This document shows, one piece after another, positions 47,201-59,439 of a DNA stretch of 64,000 nt (its first letter is position 1; every line of letters begins with the position of its first letter). The stretch is from Diprion similis. Taxonomy: Eukaryota > Arthropoda > Insecta > Hymenoptera > Diprionidae. The stretch is from assembly GCF_021155765.1 (NCBI RefSeq), contig NC_060110.1:5332001-5396000 (forward strand). Reading direction: 5' to 3'. The notes under the pieces were generated by a model. It ran no database searches, was not told where the DNA came from, and saw only the letters and a list, made by a program, of their open reading frames with translations. The position numbers and the translations under genes are program-made.

Positions 47201-50013
47201 GGAACATTCAAAAAAATTCTTTTTTGAGGTACTTAACGAAGGTTGCAATATACAACTGTGTGGAATTCTTTCAAGTATCATGGTGGTACTGTGAACATAT
47301 CTTTTATGCGAACCTTACCCCAGGAAATCTGCATCTGGACGCTGTGGCGATAAACCGCTGAAGTAATGTGGCAATCCGCTGTTCCAGTATGACCGTCTGC
47401 CTCGAACCGGCCAGAAATTCGGGTCAACTTCCGGAGGAATCTCTCCCCGCTTTTTGATCTGAATCGGAAATTAGTGGGTTTACGTTGAAAGTTTTTTTCG
47501 TCAGAGTTCAAGAGTTCATCAATATTGGAATCTGGAATGCATCCCGAAGTTTTAAGACACTTTGAGAAACCTTGTGACGTTTTAAATCCCAAGAACTGGT
47601 TTAGAATTTCAGGAAATTTTCCCTGGCTAATCATTCGTTGTTGGTTTAAAAAAAATATTATTGATACTAGTAATCTACCGAAAATTATTAAAATTTTACT
47701 CACATCTTCTTAAATTCCTTGCAATATTTTTTAACATGGTGATATTTCTTCACGTCTTTTCCAATAAGAAGTACAGAAAAGCTGTGTAATATCTTGTACT
47801 ATACCATATATTTTGAAATGTCGAAAAAATTATTGAAATCGTATGAAATAATTTGTGCAAATATAAAAAAAAAATTTAATTCTAAATCTAAATAGTAAAT
47901 TCTGTACCAGGTCTTTTCCAGTTTCGTGAATCTGAAATCGTGACTCGTCCGTTTTCGATTCATTGTCATAATCAATTCTAAGTTAGAAAAACCTGCAATA
48001 ATTAAGATCAAAATCATCAAAACCCTTTCGTTGATGCCTTGAGATATAGTGAAAGCTCAACCTTGTTATTTGGGGTGATTATAATAATAACACCCCCTCC
48101 TCCCTGGACACAGCGCAGCAGGAAGTTGAAAGTCTATTGAAACCCCACGAAATCATTGTTATCTTTACGAAGTGGTTTGACTAATTTGAAATCGTTTAGA
48201 ATAATTTTTAACTTGCAACAAGTAATACTATGGAAATGTTTTTTCGCTTCCATAATTTAAGCGAAACAAGAATGATCGAAACTGCGAAATTTTCTACTTT
48301 AACCTTTTGTATTTTCTCAAACAATTTCTTGGGTGCTAAAAAATGTCACACTCAAATAGTCAGATCTCAGTTTATGCGTCTTCGCAGTGATTTGAAAATA
48401 ACATTTCTCAATTTTACCCAAATTTTCTCATTCGTTCGTAATTCAATTTCATCCGGAATATTCAGCTTTTATTTATAAGTTCTGTGAACGTTATACTATT
48501 CAATTGTTTGATTTTACTACTTCATCCTAGTATTTTACATAAAAATAGTGCGGATGTACCTACATATAACGATTTTCAATAGCAAACTGATTATAATAAT
48601 TAGATCATCATTCATCATAAGTTGAAATATCCGTCTTTCATGATATCACTGTATAAAAAAACAGCTGAATAAATCGATATAGCGACGAAAGAGTACGAGA
48701 ATAGGTAAAAAGAGAGAAAGGAAGTAACAAATTGAAAATAAAAAGTAAAAACTCAACCACCCGCTATAAACAACACGCGACATTTCCCGTCATTGCCTAT
48801 CTAATTTAGTACCTCAGAGATCGACTGTATAAGATGAACATCTATGCTGCTTAGACTAATTTGATGCAGCAGATAAATAAAAAATAATATCATCGCGATA
48901 AGCTGAGCATTGTTTGTATTAAAAAAACTCCAGCGCATAGCACATACTGATGAGTACGTCTAACTTGTGTGTGAAAATATTGTTGTTAAAATTGACTGGT
49001 TTACGAAGCTAAGAATCACCTGTTTATATCGTTGCTCTGAATGTTATAGATCTTAAAATATCAAGCTTTTGTTATTTTGTTAAAAAAAAAATAATGGAAT
49101 TTGAGTTACTAGTCGTAATAACTACAACAGATAACCACTAGATGTCATCGAGCGCATGTCGCTCCCGTGGCACAAGGTGTTGACAACTGCATTGACATCT
49201 GTGAATCGTGTTCTTGAAAACACTTCGTATTTCATATGACACCTGTATAATTTTGAGACCTGAGTCGTATATTCTTACTAATCGTTTAGTATCTAATGAA
49301 TTAGGTATGATAAGTATGTGTTCTTTTCTGAACTGGAACTTGATTTAACGAGGTAGTACACTTGAAAATCGATGCTCGTTTGGTAATTTTATTACAAGAT
49401 GATCGCATATGGAGTCTTCATAAAATTAATACATTCATAAGGCAACATCGTAGCTTTTCAACCTAATAATTTGAAAATACTCGACGTGCGACCATTTTAT
49501 GATGAATTTATGAAAAAAAGTATCGATTTTCGACAGTATGCATAACCTTCTTAACGAAGTACAAATCTACATTGTAAAATGATATCTACTCATTGATATA
49601 TTGCGAATAGTTGAATCGCTACCTGACCTGATTCATACCAATCCAGTTAAATGAATACCATAACCAACATTGTATGAAACAATGATTAAAAATCAACAGC
49701 TGAAGTGAATCCAGCTAACTTTGATAAGAATCGCGAATTTTCATTTTCGAAAGAACTTGCTTCGCGTAATATTAGACAAAGTGAAGTTTGTATTATAAAT
49801 TTGGGTTGATCATTGCTTATTTTATTAGATAATGAATTCTTTCAAAGTCGCTTATCATGGATTCTTATAAATATTATTTAAATATTTTTGTCGTAAAACG
49901 TAAATAAATCACGAACCGAAACATTTCTGTAGAAGCAAGTGTATCTAACTGACCTCAAATTCTTCAGACGAAACGACAGACAGGAGGGTGATCGTTACTA
50001 GTAGTTCCTTCAT
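44289..50013 (-). CDS. NTL: Natalisin neuropeptide precursor, 4 coding exons, 556 aa
   Basis: Exons are 50013-49954, 47458-47319, 46240-45860 and 45378-44289; phases 0, 2, 2 match at every junction, with GTCAGT, GTAAGG and GTAGAG donors. Exon 1 is a signal peptide (MKELLVTITLLSVVSS). Five peptides carry the natalisin FxxxR core followed by Gly and a basic pair: PNFWPVRGRR (residues 33-42), EPFFVARGKK (180-189), EPFFVARGKR (214-223), EPFFISRGKK (376-385) and DPFYVARGKR (475-484). Cleavage and amidation would give FxxxR-amides. Natalisins are tachykinin-like peptides acting on a G-protein-coupled receptor and linked to mating and fecundity in insects (family knowledge). Only the first copy keeps W and P; the rest form an FFVAR/FFISR/FYVAR subclass. 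Long acidic and basic spacers separate the copies. An acceptor (TTACAG) one base before the ATG shows that the 5' UTR is spliced. A tachykinin precursor is excluded by the lack of GFxGxR motifs. Confidence 0.87.
46241..47318 (-). other. Natalisin intron 2
   Basis: This 1.1-kb intron contains TGCGCATGCGC (46451-46461), a perfect match to the NRF-1/ewg-type palindrome, and a related CTGCGCATGTGCAG at 46791-46804. No coding frame inside is convincing. The palindromes could mark an enhancer or an unannotated promoter. Confidence 0.4.
47459..49953 (-). other. Natalisin intron 1
   Basis: A 2.5-kb AT-rich intron between the signal-peptide exon and the FWPVR exon. I see no nested gene or clear transposon. 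Confidence 0.5.
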
Positions 50014-51484
50014 TCTGTAAGGAGAAAAATGTCGATCATTCCTCATTAAATTCATTACGACATGTTCACTTGCATCAGAATTCAAACATTCTTACAAAAT
50101 TCTCACATTTTTCAAAACTACCGCAGGCATTCTTTCTGTGTGTAATTTGTGCAGAGATTTGTTTTCTTATTTTTTAAGAACCGGGAATCACATTTTTTCT
50201 TAAGATCCAACCAATTGTGCTCGTTTTTTTTTAGCAACATGATATAAACACGTACGACTAATTTTTCCGTACGAAATGTTCGTTACAAAAAATGTATTTA
50301 TCGATTATTATCAATGTAAGACGTAAAAATATTCAAATAATTACTTTGATAAAAACGTTTGGAGTAAAATGACGTCGGAGAAATCTGGAATTACAATATC
50401 AAGGAAAATATTATTTTTTTCGATATTTGTCAGGTGGATTCCAACTTTCAAACTAAGTAAACTTCTAATTTATCTTCGGCTGATTTTCGGCGGGCGTTAG
50501 ATGTCAAATATCATCTTACCCAAGAAAAAAAAAACTTACAGCTAAAGCGGTTCAAGTACAATTTCATCTTCAATTAAGTTCTAATAACCTGTTACAGTTT
50601 AGTTTCAAATATTTATGCACAGGCGAACACGTGTGTGGCAAAAAGAAACAACTATGGCCGTTAAAAGAGCCTATATTAGTAGGATATTATTCATAGGAAA
50701 ACTTCACATCATCAGTTATAATTGTTTTCTGAACAGTTCATTTTTTTTCGATAGATATGACAAAAAAAAAACTTCTTTTCACTTTCTCTTGAAAATTATT
50801 CTCACTTATTCAACGGCCATGAATAAGTGATTGTGAACAAATATATGCAATGACTTCCAGAAAACCTGATCCGTTGTTTTTTGTTGATCTTAAAAATCAG
50901 ACTTCACAAAAGTAACAACAATGCTGTTAATCTCTTGAAAGACTTGTCGCAGTGCCGACAAAACAAGCCAATCGTATTTCACTTTTTTTCTCTTTCTAGA
51001 GTAACGAATCGTTTCAGATTTTTTCATAAATAATATTTTTCGTTATTCCACTTGTGCAATGATTGAACAAATTGTGGGTAATTGATGCAAAGATACAGAG
51101 TACATGAGGTTTTGCAGATGTCAGCAGCGTACCATAATCTCAAAGGGAGTAAAATCTGTTAAGTATAAGTACATCGAGTATTTTCCTACAATTTTTTAAA
51201 CTCATTTTTACGGTCAAACAAGCAAAATTGCAAACATCATTATTTCCAAAGTTTCAAACGATACCGATACTCTGGATAGAAAGAAAGTGTAAAACACGCT
51301 CTGCCCATTTTGTTGCCATTTCGACAACTCCTCAGCACAAAGAAGAAGATAACCTGAGAATTTCGATAATTTCGATAAATAGTAAAATTATTAACTTTTT
51401 CGTGTGAACCGCCTCCAGTTGCTGACCGATATGATTCAAAATCAGGGTTTTAAGGTGATATGGTTTCGACAGCAGCCAGCCTAC

Positions 51485-51578
51485 CTGTTGCAGGGTGCAG
51501 TCCACCTGTTGGAAGCGATCCGTTCCTCCGCTCGTTTTCGCAAGAGTGTCTGAGGCTCCTGACTCGTCCGGGTATATA
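51485..51578 (-). promoter_or_regulatory. Candidate TATA promoter and 5' UTR exon of the natalisin gene
   Basis: On the minus strand TATATA at 51578-51573 is followed 27 bases later by an initiator-like TCAGAC (A at 51551). A GC-richer exon then ends in CTGCAACAG/GTAGGC at 51485. The next minus-strand acceptor of note is the one at 50015 just before the natalisin ATG. The same TATATAAG is palindromic enough to serve the + strand as well. The assignment is inferred from spacing. Confidence 0.4.
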
Positions 51579-53900
51579 AGAGCAGGATTCGAGATCCCTC
51601 GGGTGAAGAAGTCGCGGTTCGAGGAGCACACGGATTGCACGGGGAATACACCCTCCGAGGGCCTGGCCCACGTCAATCCGATGCCCCCGGCTGTATTATG
51701 AGCAAACATTACGAATGATGTGGTTGTACACAGCTGCTGTGCAACCCAAAGGTTATATTTATATTGTTGTGCCACATACGAATACGCAATGTGGTGGTGA
51801 CCACGAGGATTTGTTTGCTTATTACGCTGGCGAAGAGTATTGCTTAAGAATGAACGGACCCAACCATGTGAATCAAAAATTAAAAAATTTAGAAAAATTG
51901 AAAAGCCGTTTGAGTAATTTCTAGCCAAAAGTTATTTGCGCCGGTGATGTATATAATAAAAAACAGGAATGAGGCAACGACTCGGTACTATACGGTTAAA
52001 ATGAATCTGACCACGTTTGTGTAACACGTGCTAAGATACTGTCAATTTTGGAAAAAGGTTTGTAATTAGAATGTTTATAATCATAAGATTTTTGTGTTTT
52101 GATCGATTTTATTTTCGGGATTTTTTTATACATCGAGATCTCTAGAGATCGGCTGAAATTTTTTTTTACACACAGTAGTTTTCACACTGGATAGAAATAT
52201 ATTTATGGAAATACGGTGCAACAGGTTTTGGTCAACTTTTACATTTGCCTGTTAAAACTCTACCATAAGGTTAGGTTTTCGAATATTTTTCTGACAATTA
52301 GTGGCCATCCGTGCTGCTAGCAAAATGAGTCCAAAAACTTCAGAATCTGATCAAAAATAACAGTTTCGTTAACTCTTGCTGTGATGTAAGAAAAGTATTG
52401 GTTTCAGTTGAAAATAACTTTTTCCAACGAATGCTTTGACAGATTTCTTTTTATTTTTTAAGATTTTCATTAGTCAACTTCATACTTGAATCTAATTGGA
52501 TTTCAAGTTTGCGAGTAGAAAGTGATTTATGCAACGTCAACTCTCAATCTTCTTGACAAAATTCGGTTTTAGGACTCCCTTGTATGTGCAGACATCCATT
52601 TGTTATAGTCAACCCTAATCTTTGTATAATTAGATTTCAATCTTTTTTAACATTTCTTTTTTTCCGTATCCTGAATTTCATTCTTTACCTACAAATTAAA
52701 AAATTTTACTTCACAATTGTTAGCTGTGTCTACGAATTTGGTTTGCGCAAAGAACAAAACAGGTAAATCAAGGAGATTCAGTAATTAAAATTTTGTTTGT
52801 CCAGCGAAATAATGTTAAGGAATGGTTCTGTAGTTGAATTTCGCCATGTGCCTTAGTTCGGTTTTGTATGGGAATTCCTGGCATTTCATGGGAAACTGAA
52901 AAATTCCCCAACGAAAAAACCCTTAACTTGTGTGACAATTCGCACCCTTAACTTTTTTTTTATAGGATTGCAAAATAATCTATGAGTTGGGGGTACGAAT
53001 TACACCCAAATTGAGATTTTTTTGTGTGACCGCTACGCTGGCTATCAGTCTTAGATTCAATACTCGAATGGTTTAAATATATTTTCAAACACGAAATGTG
53101 TATGTTTTTCACAAATCATTAAAAAATTGCTTTTGGATTGTACAGAAATTACGTCATTACTAGAAATGTTTTAGTTGTAAATTAGAAAAAAATCGAAGGT
53201 ATAAGCATATTCTTGTAAAACTATAAAAGAAACCTGAGAACTTTTCGCTGTGATGCGTTTTGAGCCTATAAAACGTCGAGAAATGAAATTTTTAAATTTC
53301 ACTCGATTTTGTTATTCGAATAATTGAAAAACTGCATGATCGATAAAATCCAAAATCAAGTCAGTTCCAAGCTAAAAGAAGCTGCATCGATTGAGACCGA
53401 AATAATCGCACGAAATAAAGAATTTTAAATAATTCGTGTTCCATAGGTATTGTAAGAAAAACTCATATTATTTTTCTTATTTTACTATAATATAATAACA
53501 TATGAAAGTTGCTAAAAACGTATGAGTTCATATGAAAGTTACTATGTTCATCGTTTCAGCGAGCGGTTACGCGATAATAAAGCCTGCTTCGTTGCGCGTT
53601 CCGCGAACTCTCGTTCACGTATGTAGACAAAATTTATACCATCCAGAAATAGATTATCCAACGACGATAAGCAGACGCTGGGCAAATTAAACGAGTCTCA
53701 TTTAACAGCCGACGGCATACTTATACCGTTGTGAAAATTACTCGTTTATATTTAATTTTCGCACGTGAAATTGCTCGTAAAGCAATTATTTCTATTACAT
53801 AGTTTATTCTGTATGTATACGATTATAGTTCAGTCTTTTTTCAATGATATTCTCTCACAGATTTGAAATTAATATATGTGATTTCACATAGTGTTCCAGA
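51579..53900. other. Intergenic stretch between natalisin and COMMD4
   Basis: Apart from a 69-codon + frame at 51715-51924 (see findings) the DNA is AT-rich without recognisable genes. The segment 53560-53640 is GC-richer and could belong to the COMMD4 promoter. Confidence 0.4.
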
Positions 53901-54001
53901 GTTATTCCGGTGAGGTTTTAAACGGTTGGTGAACCAGGATAAAGGAGACGCCGCTCCCCCAAAAGAAAGAAGCCGATTAGAGATAAAACGACGAAGAAAA
54001 A

Positions 54002-57000
54002 ATGGTAAGATTTTTCAAATATTTCTCACTGCAACGATTCTCAATTAATATTATGTCTACTTCAGTTTGGCAAATAAAAAATTTCATCTAATACGATTTG
54101 ATATTCAATCGCAAACCGGAGATGAATTATTAATTTTTCACCTCTTTGTAATTTACATGAAACTCTGTGATTTAATCATAAATTACAAATAATACCTTCT
54201 GTAAATTGATATTTCGAAATATAAAGAAATTGAAAATTTTTATCGAAAGCAATAAGTAGAGAATTTAAAATCATTGTCTTCCCATCGGAAGTCCGACTGC
54301 AATAATGCACGAAGTCTTTTCTTTAATGAAATGAAGTTCAAATAAATGGCACAAAAATCTGAGAGTGACTCATTTTGAGCGTTGACTAAACATATTATTT
54401 CCTACAGAAATTTCGCTTCCTTGGAGACGCTGATTGCCCTGATTGGCTGCTAGCCGAGATAAATACGCTTTCTCGAATGGTAATTTTGGAAATCTATGTT
54501 TGTTTACTCTGCTCTAGTTACACGTGATTTTCGGTCATGATCGTAAAGATAAATTCCACACATCTTTAGGGTACTGTATATACATCTTTGACCATGGATT
54601 GTTACTCGTTACTTGTTACTTGTTGCCTGTCTACTAATTCTTAGTCGACATCATCAGATTAGGGATATATAATGTAACTCGCCTGACGTGACGGGAAAAT
54701 TTCATTTCGTGGCCCGGCTACATTATACGATTATTATTTACTTTTATCTTGGATATTTTTTCGCAGACATCCATCAAGATGAAAGTTCTCGGACAACTCG
54801 TAGCCAAGTCTTTGACGGAAGGAAATCTCGACGTGAGTCAATGGAAAAGTAGTTAATATTTGATCATAGTTGTTTCAAGAATGAAAGAAATGTCGAAGAA
54901 AAACACAGAAAATTGGAAATTCAGTTACGATTAATGAATCAAATATTCATGTTCAAGTAAGTATAAACTCCTCAGTCGCATCGCTTTCATAGACTTTGGA
55001 CCGATGGAACATAAGAAAATCCATATTATCGATAGTAATTTTTCAAATTCTATGGAATCCTTGAATTTATGTGAATTCCTGCAAACCCGAAATCTGGTGC
55101 ACGCACAAATTTATAATATCGATAGAAACGATCATTAGTTGTTACAACCAAAACCTAACAGATATAGTTTCTAGTAATATCAGGAAGTGATGCAAAATGA
55201 TTTTTTTCTTTTATTCTCAATGAGAAAAAAAATCATTCGTTTTCTTTTTTGTGACAAAAAAGTGATCAGATCAACAATTTTGGTCATTGAGTGAAACCAC
55301 ATTTATCGATACGAACAAAACATTTCTTAGTAAGTTCAACAGATCCTTTCTTGACGTGTCTTCTAAATTAACTCCTCTTCGTGGCTATGAATTATACTTT
55401 GAAACGATACATTTATATACGGAATCCCGAAACTCACAGTTTCAAAAATTATCATTGAATATGATGTAAATTCTCGTAAATATGGTGATGAAACAAGGTG
55501 CTTAGTGCGTGGTTGAATCGATCGTAATAAATTGTTGTGTACAATATTCTGAGTACTTCAATCATATAAACAAGTGTTATCGAAAATTTTCACCCAGCGC
55601 AGAAGTCCAGAAAAAAATCCTCTTCAAAACGTGGGTTGTGTACATTCTAGTTGAAATCTTCATTCACCAGCGACATATTACGTTCATAATCCTTTGTTTA
55701 TCTCTTTAAATTCGCTATCACGTCAAGGCTAAGGAATTTACTTATCCCCAAATTTAATTCGACATCAGTCCAAGATAGATCTTGGTGCCAATCAGTACCG
55801 TCAGGTTGACTAAGTCTACTATGGTCTCAACGCGAGTTTGGAAAATATCGTCAAAGATTGCTTCGAAAGTTTGTTTATTATTATGTCACGTTTTATGTAT
55901 GACGTTTCCGGTCATCGTGAATCTGTGTTTAACCGTTTCGTTTGCTAAAACTGTTCTGAAAACGAGTTGGTTAATATCTAAAAAAGCTGCGTACTTGGCC
56001 AAACAATCATTAATCATTTTCCTCTACTTATTCTTTAAGTTAAACTACTTTCTTTACCGAAGTGGTATTTTAAGACTGACGACAATCTCCGTCGTGTTTC
56101 TCGTTGTGTGGCTGGTAATAAATATTCAGAAAACACCCGCCTCCCTCTTACTCATCGTTTCTAAATTCCTGTCCCAAATTCCACTCTATGGCTTTTTATG
56201 ACGTTCGACAGTCATTCCAGAGCGAGTTCCATACATATACAAGTTTTGTAAGTCTGTAGAGCGATAATTACTCATATTTTTATAGTACGTAGCTACGTAG
56301 AAGTATAATTTTTTCCGCCGTCTGTGTTAAAAGTTCGATTTTCGAAGCCTGTGAAGCGTGCGTAAAGTACCCCATTTCCGAACAATGCAAATGAAACGAT
56401 GTCCGCGCGTGCGCATGACTGAAGTGCTCGGTTTGACACACTCGGGCTTTCTTTAGCGCATGCTGACTTTCGAATAACTCAATTTTTCGCAACGGGTCAT
56501 TGAGCGTTAGTCACCTAACCCAAATGTTTCGCGGCGTGAGTGGCAGATTCGTTGCTTCTTAAATCAATCTTTTCTTCGCAGATTTTGAAAAAAAAGTACT
56601 TGTCAAACGTGTGGATAGGCGATATCTGACTCGTGTGATTTCAGCGCTCGCCTTGACTCATGCTGCAAACTTCACACTCATCCGAAATCGCCCACTTTCC
56701 GCACGTAATATAATATAATATTACTATACGAAATTCACTCAGTATAATTATACCCTGATACATATTTCGGATTATATGAATCATGGTTTATATTTTATTT
56801 TATTGTTTTTCTCACCGCGCGTCGTTTGCGCGGCTATTTTTTTTTTCTTTTCTTTTCTTTTCGGTGAAGTCCTGAGATGCGAACATTATATATATCGTTT
56901 TTCATACCCACATGGGTGAAATCAGTTTTGGTTAATATCACACGTGAGTCGCGAAGCAGAGAGCGCTGGGAAAGAAACGAAAGAAGCAAAAGCAATTGAG

Positions 57001-59300
57001 TTTCCTTTCAGCCTGTTTGCCGCTAGCTGTAATGCATCCAATTCAATGTCACGACCTATTTGCTTTACTTTGGAGTTTCGACATCGCATTATAGCCACGT
57101 GGGGAAAGAGACGAAAAAAATAGCAGCAGCAAACAATATCTTCCAGGAAAAAGTAGTCGAACACCGAATTGGTATGTGTGAAAATAAAAACAGGGAATTA
57201 GGAATTTGTTTTTTTTACCATATATGGCAAAGGAAATTTTTCCTTCTCTCCAAACAATCTTACGCTATTCTACGAAATACTGATCAAAACAATGATTTGG
57301 CCGTCATTTTATAAGAAATAGTTTGGATATATTAGATCGTTTTACCGAAATTCAAGATGCAGAAGCAAGTTTACGAGAATTTTGTTTTCAAAGTGAAATT
57401 TTTTCTCGATGGCAGAACTAAGAGGCAATTTTATTACAATTTTATTCTTTCACTTATCTAATTTTCACTCAACTTGTGTTGCAGGAAGATAAAGTGAAGA
57501 AACTCACACAGGACGCAAAGCTAGGTTAGTATTTCTCATTTCTTGAAAAGTTTTCTTTCAAGAAAATTAAACAATTTAAAAAATTAAAAATTTTCGGGCC
57601 TTTCAAACAATTGTTTCTCCAATTTTGCAGACGATATCGCTAGTAATAAAGATGCTGCACATTTTTTGCCCGAGAGGTGTATTTCCATACAAAAAATTTC
57701 TGTTTTTGAGAATTATGATCCGATTTAGCGTTCACAAATTACATAGTGAATTGAAGACATTCTTTGCAGCGAAAATCATCGAAATCCAAAACTTTATGGC
57801 CCAAAAACCAGTCTTAATAAATATCTAAAAAAATACCTAGTATATACTTTGTGCTAAAAAATTTAACAAAAAATCAGTAATGGAATTTAAAATGGTGAGA
57901 GTTCAAAATTAGGTACCATATTCATCCACAGACTACTTGTAATGAATGCTTTTTAAATTCTCAGAAGTTTTTCATTACACATTCGCTGTTCACAGAGCCT
58001 GGAGATGCAAAAGCTATTGTTGCTGCCTTAAACTTGATACTTTCGTCTTCCACGAGTCATGCGGTATCAGCGACCGACCTGAGTAGTGAACTTCAACAAC
58101 TGGGCCTCCCTCGGGAGCATAGCACTACCCTCGCACGTCTTTACACGGAACACAGCCCCCAAATCACGGCGACGTTATCTGCACAGTCCTTGAGACGTGA
58201 GTTTGAATTATTCTTGCATCGAAATTCAGATTCACACAAAGTTTCCGGACTTGGTATAAATGACCCACTTTTGACGATGAAAAGAGAGAGGAAATCACTA
58301 TTTAAAAAATGAGTCGATACAGATATTTGCAAATCAATAATGTATGGGGCATTCCATGTCAAATCAACCGATTTTGATTAGAAATTAATTCATTTTTTTC
58401 AATTTCTTTTATGGAATCAATAATTAAATTTCCGAATGTTTCGCCTTTTATTTAAATTGTCGTAAAAATTCTGAATAATTGCGTTTTTGTTGAGATTATT
58501 TTACAATTGCTTTCACGGTGCACCGATTTTTTCTTTGTATCTACTTCAGCGTTTTGACGAATTATCAACACCCATCAATGGATCAGTCTGAAAATAATCA
58601 AATAAAAAAATATGACATTTTTGAGAATTTATCAATTATTTTAAATATGTTGGAGAAGTGATGGACTTTTCTGGTGTTGAATACGAATAATTGTCAGTTG
58701 AAAAATGTCGACCATTAATACGATTTCGCAATTGTATCCGGATTCATGTTCGATTACTAGGATTAACTGAAAATAGCTGTCGTAAGAAATCTTTGGTCTC
58801 ATACAAGTGAGAGTTTTAACGGAATAAACTATATCGGTTCACGCCTGACGATCTTATCGTTGAGTTAGATTAAAAGTGCCGTTGGCTTTAAAAATTTAAC
58901 AAAATCAAATCAATTTGGAAGGGAATCCCCCACGAATTGTTGTTCATTGTCTGATTTCGATGGGTCGTTGAATGAAGTGTTGTTTGCAGTCAAACGTCTT
59001 TCTTCAATCGAGACATTGGAGAACGAGAAAACATCACCCTTCGTAAAAATAGCATTCCAAACTAGCGACACCGCTGGAAAAGAGGAAACCAACAACGTTA
59101 CGGTACCTAAAGAAGGAATCCCGGTATTACTCGCAGGTGAGCAATAGCTATAATTAAATTTGCGTACAAAATATCTCTTGCACCAGAGAATCTCGAATAA
59201 TTTTTTATATAAAAAATTATTTTAAGTCTGAGCTGTCATTTAATTTATTTGAATTATTGCAGAACTGAAGAGAGCACGCTCACTGATGGAAGGGTTGTAA
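54002..59300 (+). CDS. COMMD4: COMM domain-containing protein 4, 7 exons, 188 aa
   Basis: Exons are 54002-54004 (just the ATG), 54408-54479, 54767-54832, 57485-57524, 57996-58196, 58990-59136 and 59263-59300; the sum is 567 nt, in frame throughout. The N-terminus [20 protein letters not shown] matches human COMMD4 [20 protein letters not shown] as remembered. The mid-region has [19 protein letters not shown], and the end is [12 protein letters not shown] (human ELKQAQTLMSSLG). COMMD proteins form the Commander complex with CCDC22/CCDC93 and the retriever subunits, acting in endosomal cargo recycling (family knowledge). The protein is about 11 residues shorter than human (199). The COMM domain start runs [19 protein letters not shown] and lacks the WRVDY-type Trp stretch of the human protein, which is either lineage divergence or a missed micro-exon between 58196 and 58990. 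AATAAA follows at 59434. Confidence 0.88.
54833..57484 (+). other. COMMD4 intron 3
   Basis: A 2.65-kb intron, the largest in the gene. It holds the hydrophobic open frame at 55821-56201 (separate entry) and AT-rich filler. The GC-richer patch near 56930-57120 is open on both strands without recognisable protein features. Confidence 0.5.
55821..56201 (+). CDS. Possible nested ORF, 126 aa, multi-membrane-span, unknown
   Basis: This single uninterrupted frame lies inside COMMD4 intron 3 on the same strand. After [13 protein letters not shown] come three or four hydrophobic stretches ([57 protein letters not shown]) separated by basic loops, a pattern of short membrane proteins. Base composition is less AT-rich than the surrounding intron. 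No family is recognised and no promoter is obvious. Frames of about 140 codons also arise by chance in this window, for example the one antisense-shifted over natalisin exon 2, so this is a weak call. Confidence 0.25.
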   Translation: MVSTRVWKISSKIASKVCLLLCHVLCMTFPVIVNLCLTVSFAKTVLKTSWLISKKAAYLAKQSLIIFLYLFFKLNYFLYRSGILRLTTISVVFLVVWLVINIQKTPASLLLIVSKFLSQIPLYGFL

Positions 59301-59433
59301 TTGAATCCTTGATATTGAACGTAAAGCTATATTTGTGTATAAGATACATAACATTATGGTGATAAGATACCTGCATCAAATTTTTTTCATAGAAACAGAT
59401 GAATGTATAACATTGATTGATTTAACAGTGTAA

Positions 59434-59439
59434 AATAAA
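59434..59439 (+). terminator. Polyadenylation signal AATAAA, COMMD4
   Basis: Overlapping AATAAAATAAAAT about 135 bases after the stop codon is the likely 3'-end signal. Confidence 0.6.

Noticed and set aside
47278..47703. 141-codon minus-strand frame
   Set aside because: It covers natalisin exon 2 in the wrong frame. The correct frame gives FWPVRGRR and joins both neighbours in phase; this one does neither.
51332..51928. Longest unassigned open frame (198 codons, minus strand)
   Set aside because: It overlaps the candidate natalisin promoter and 5' exon and mixes AT-rich chance sequence at both ends with GC-rich UTR in the middle. There is no signal peptide, domain or consistent composition.
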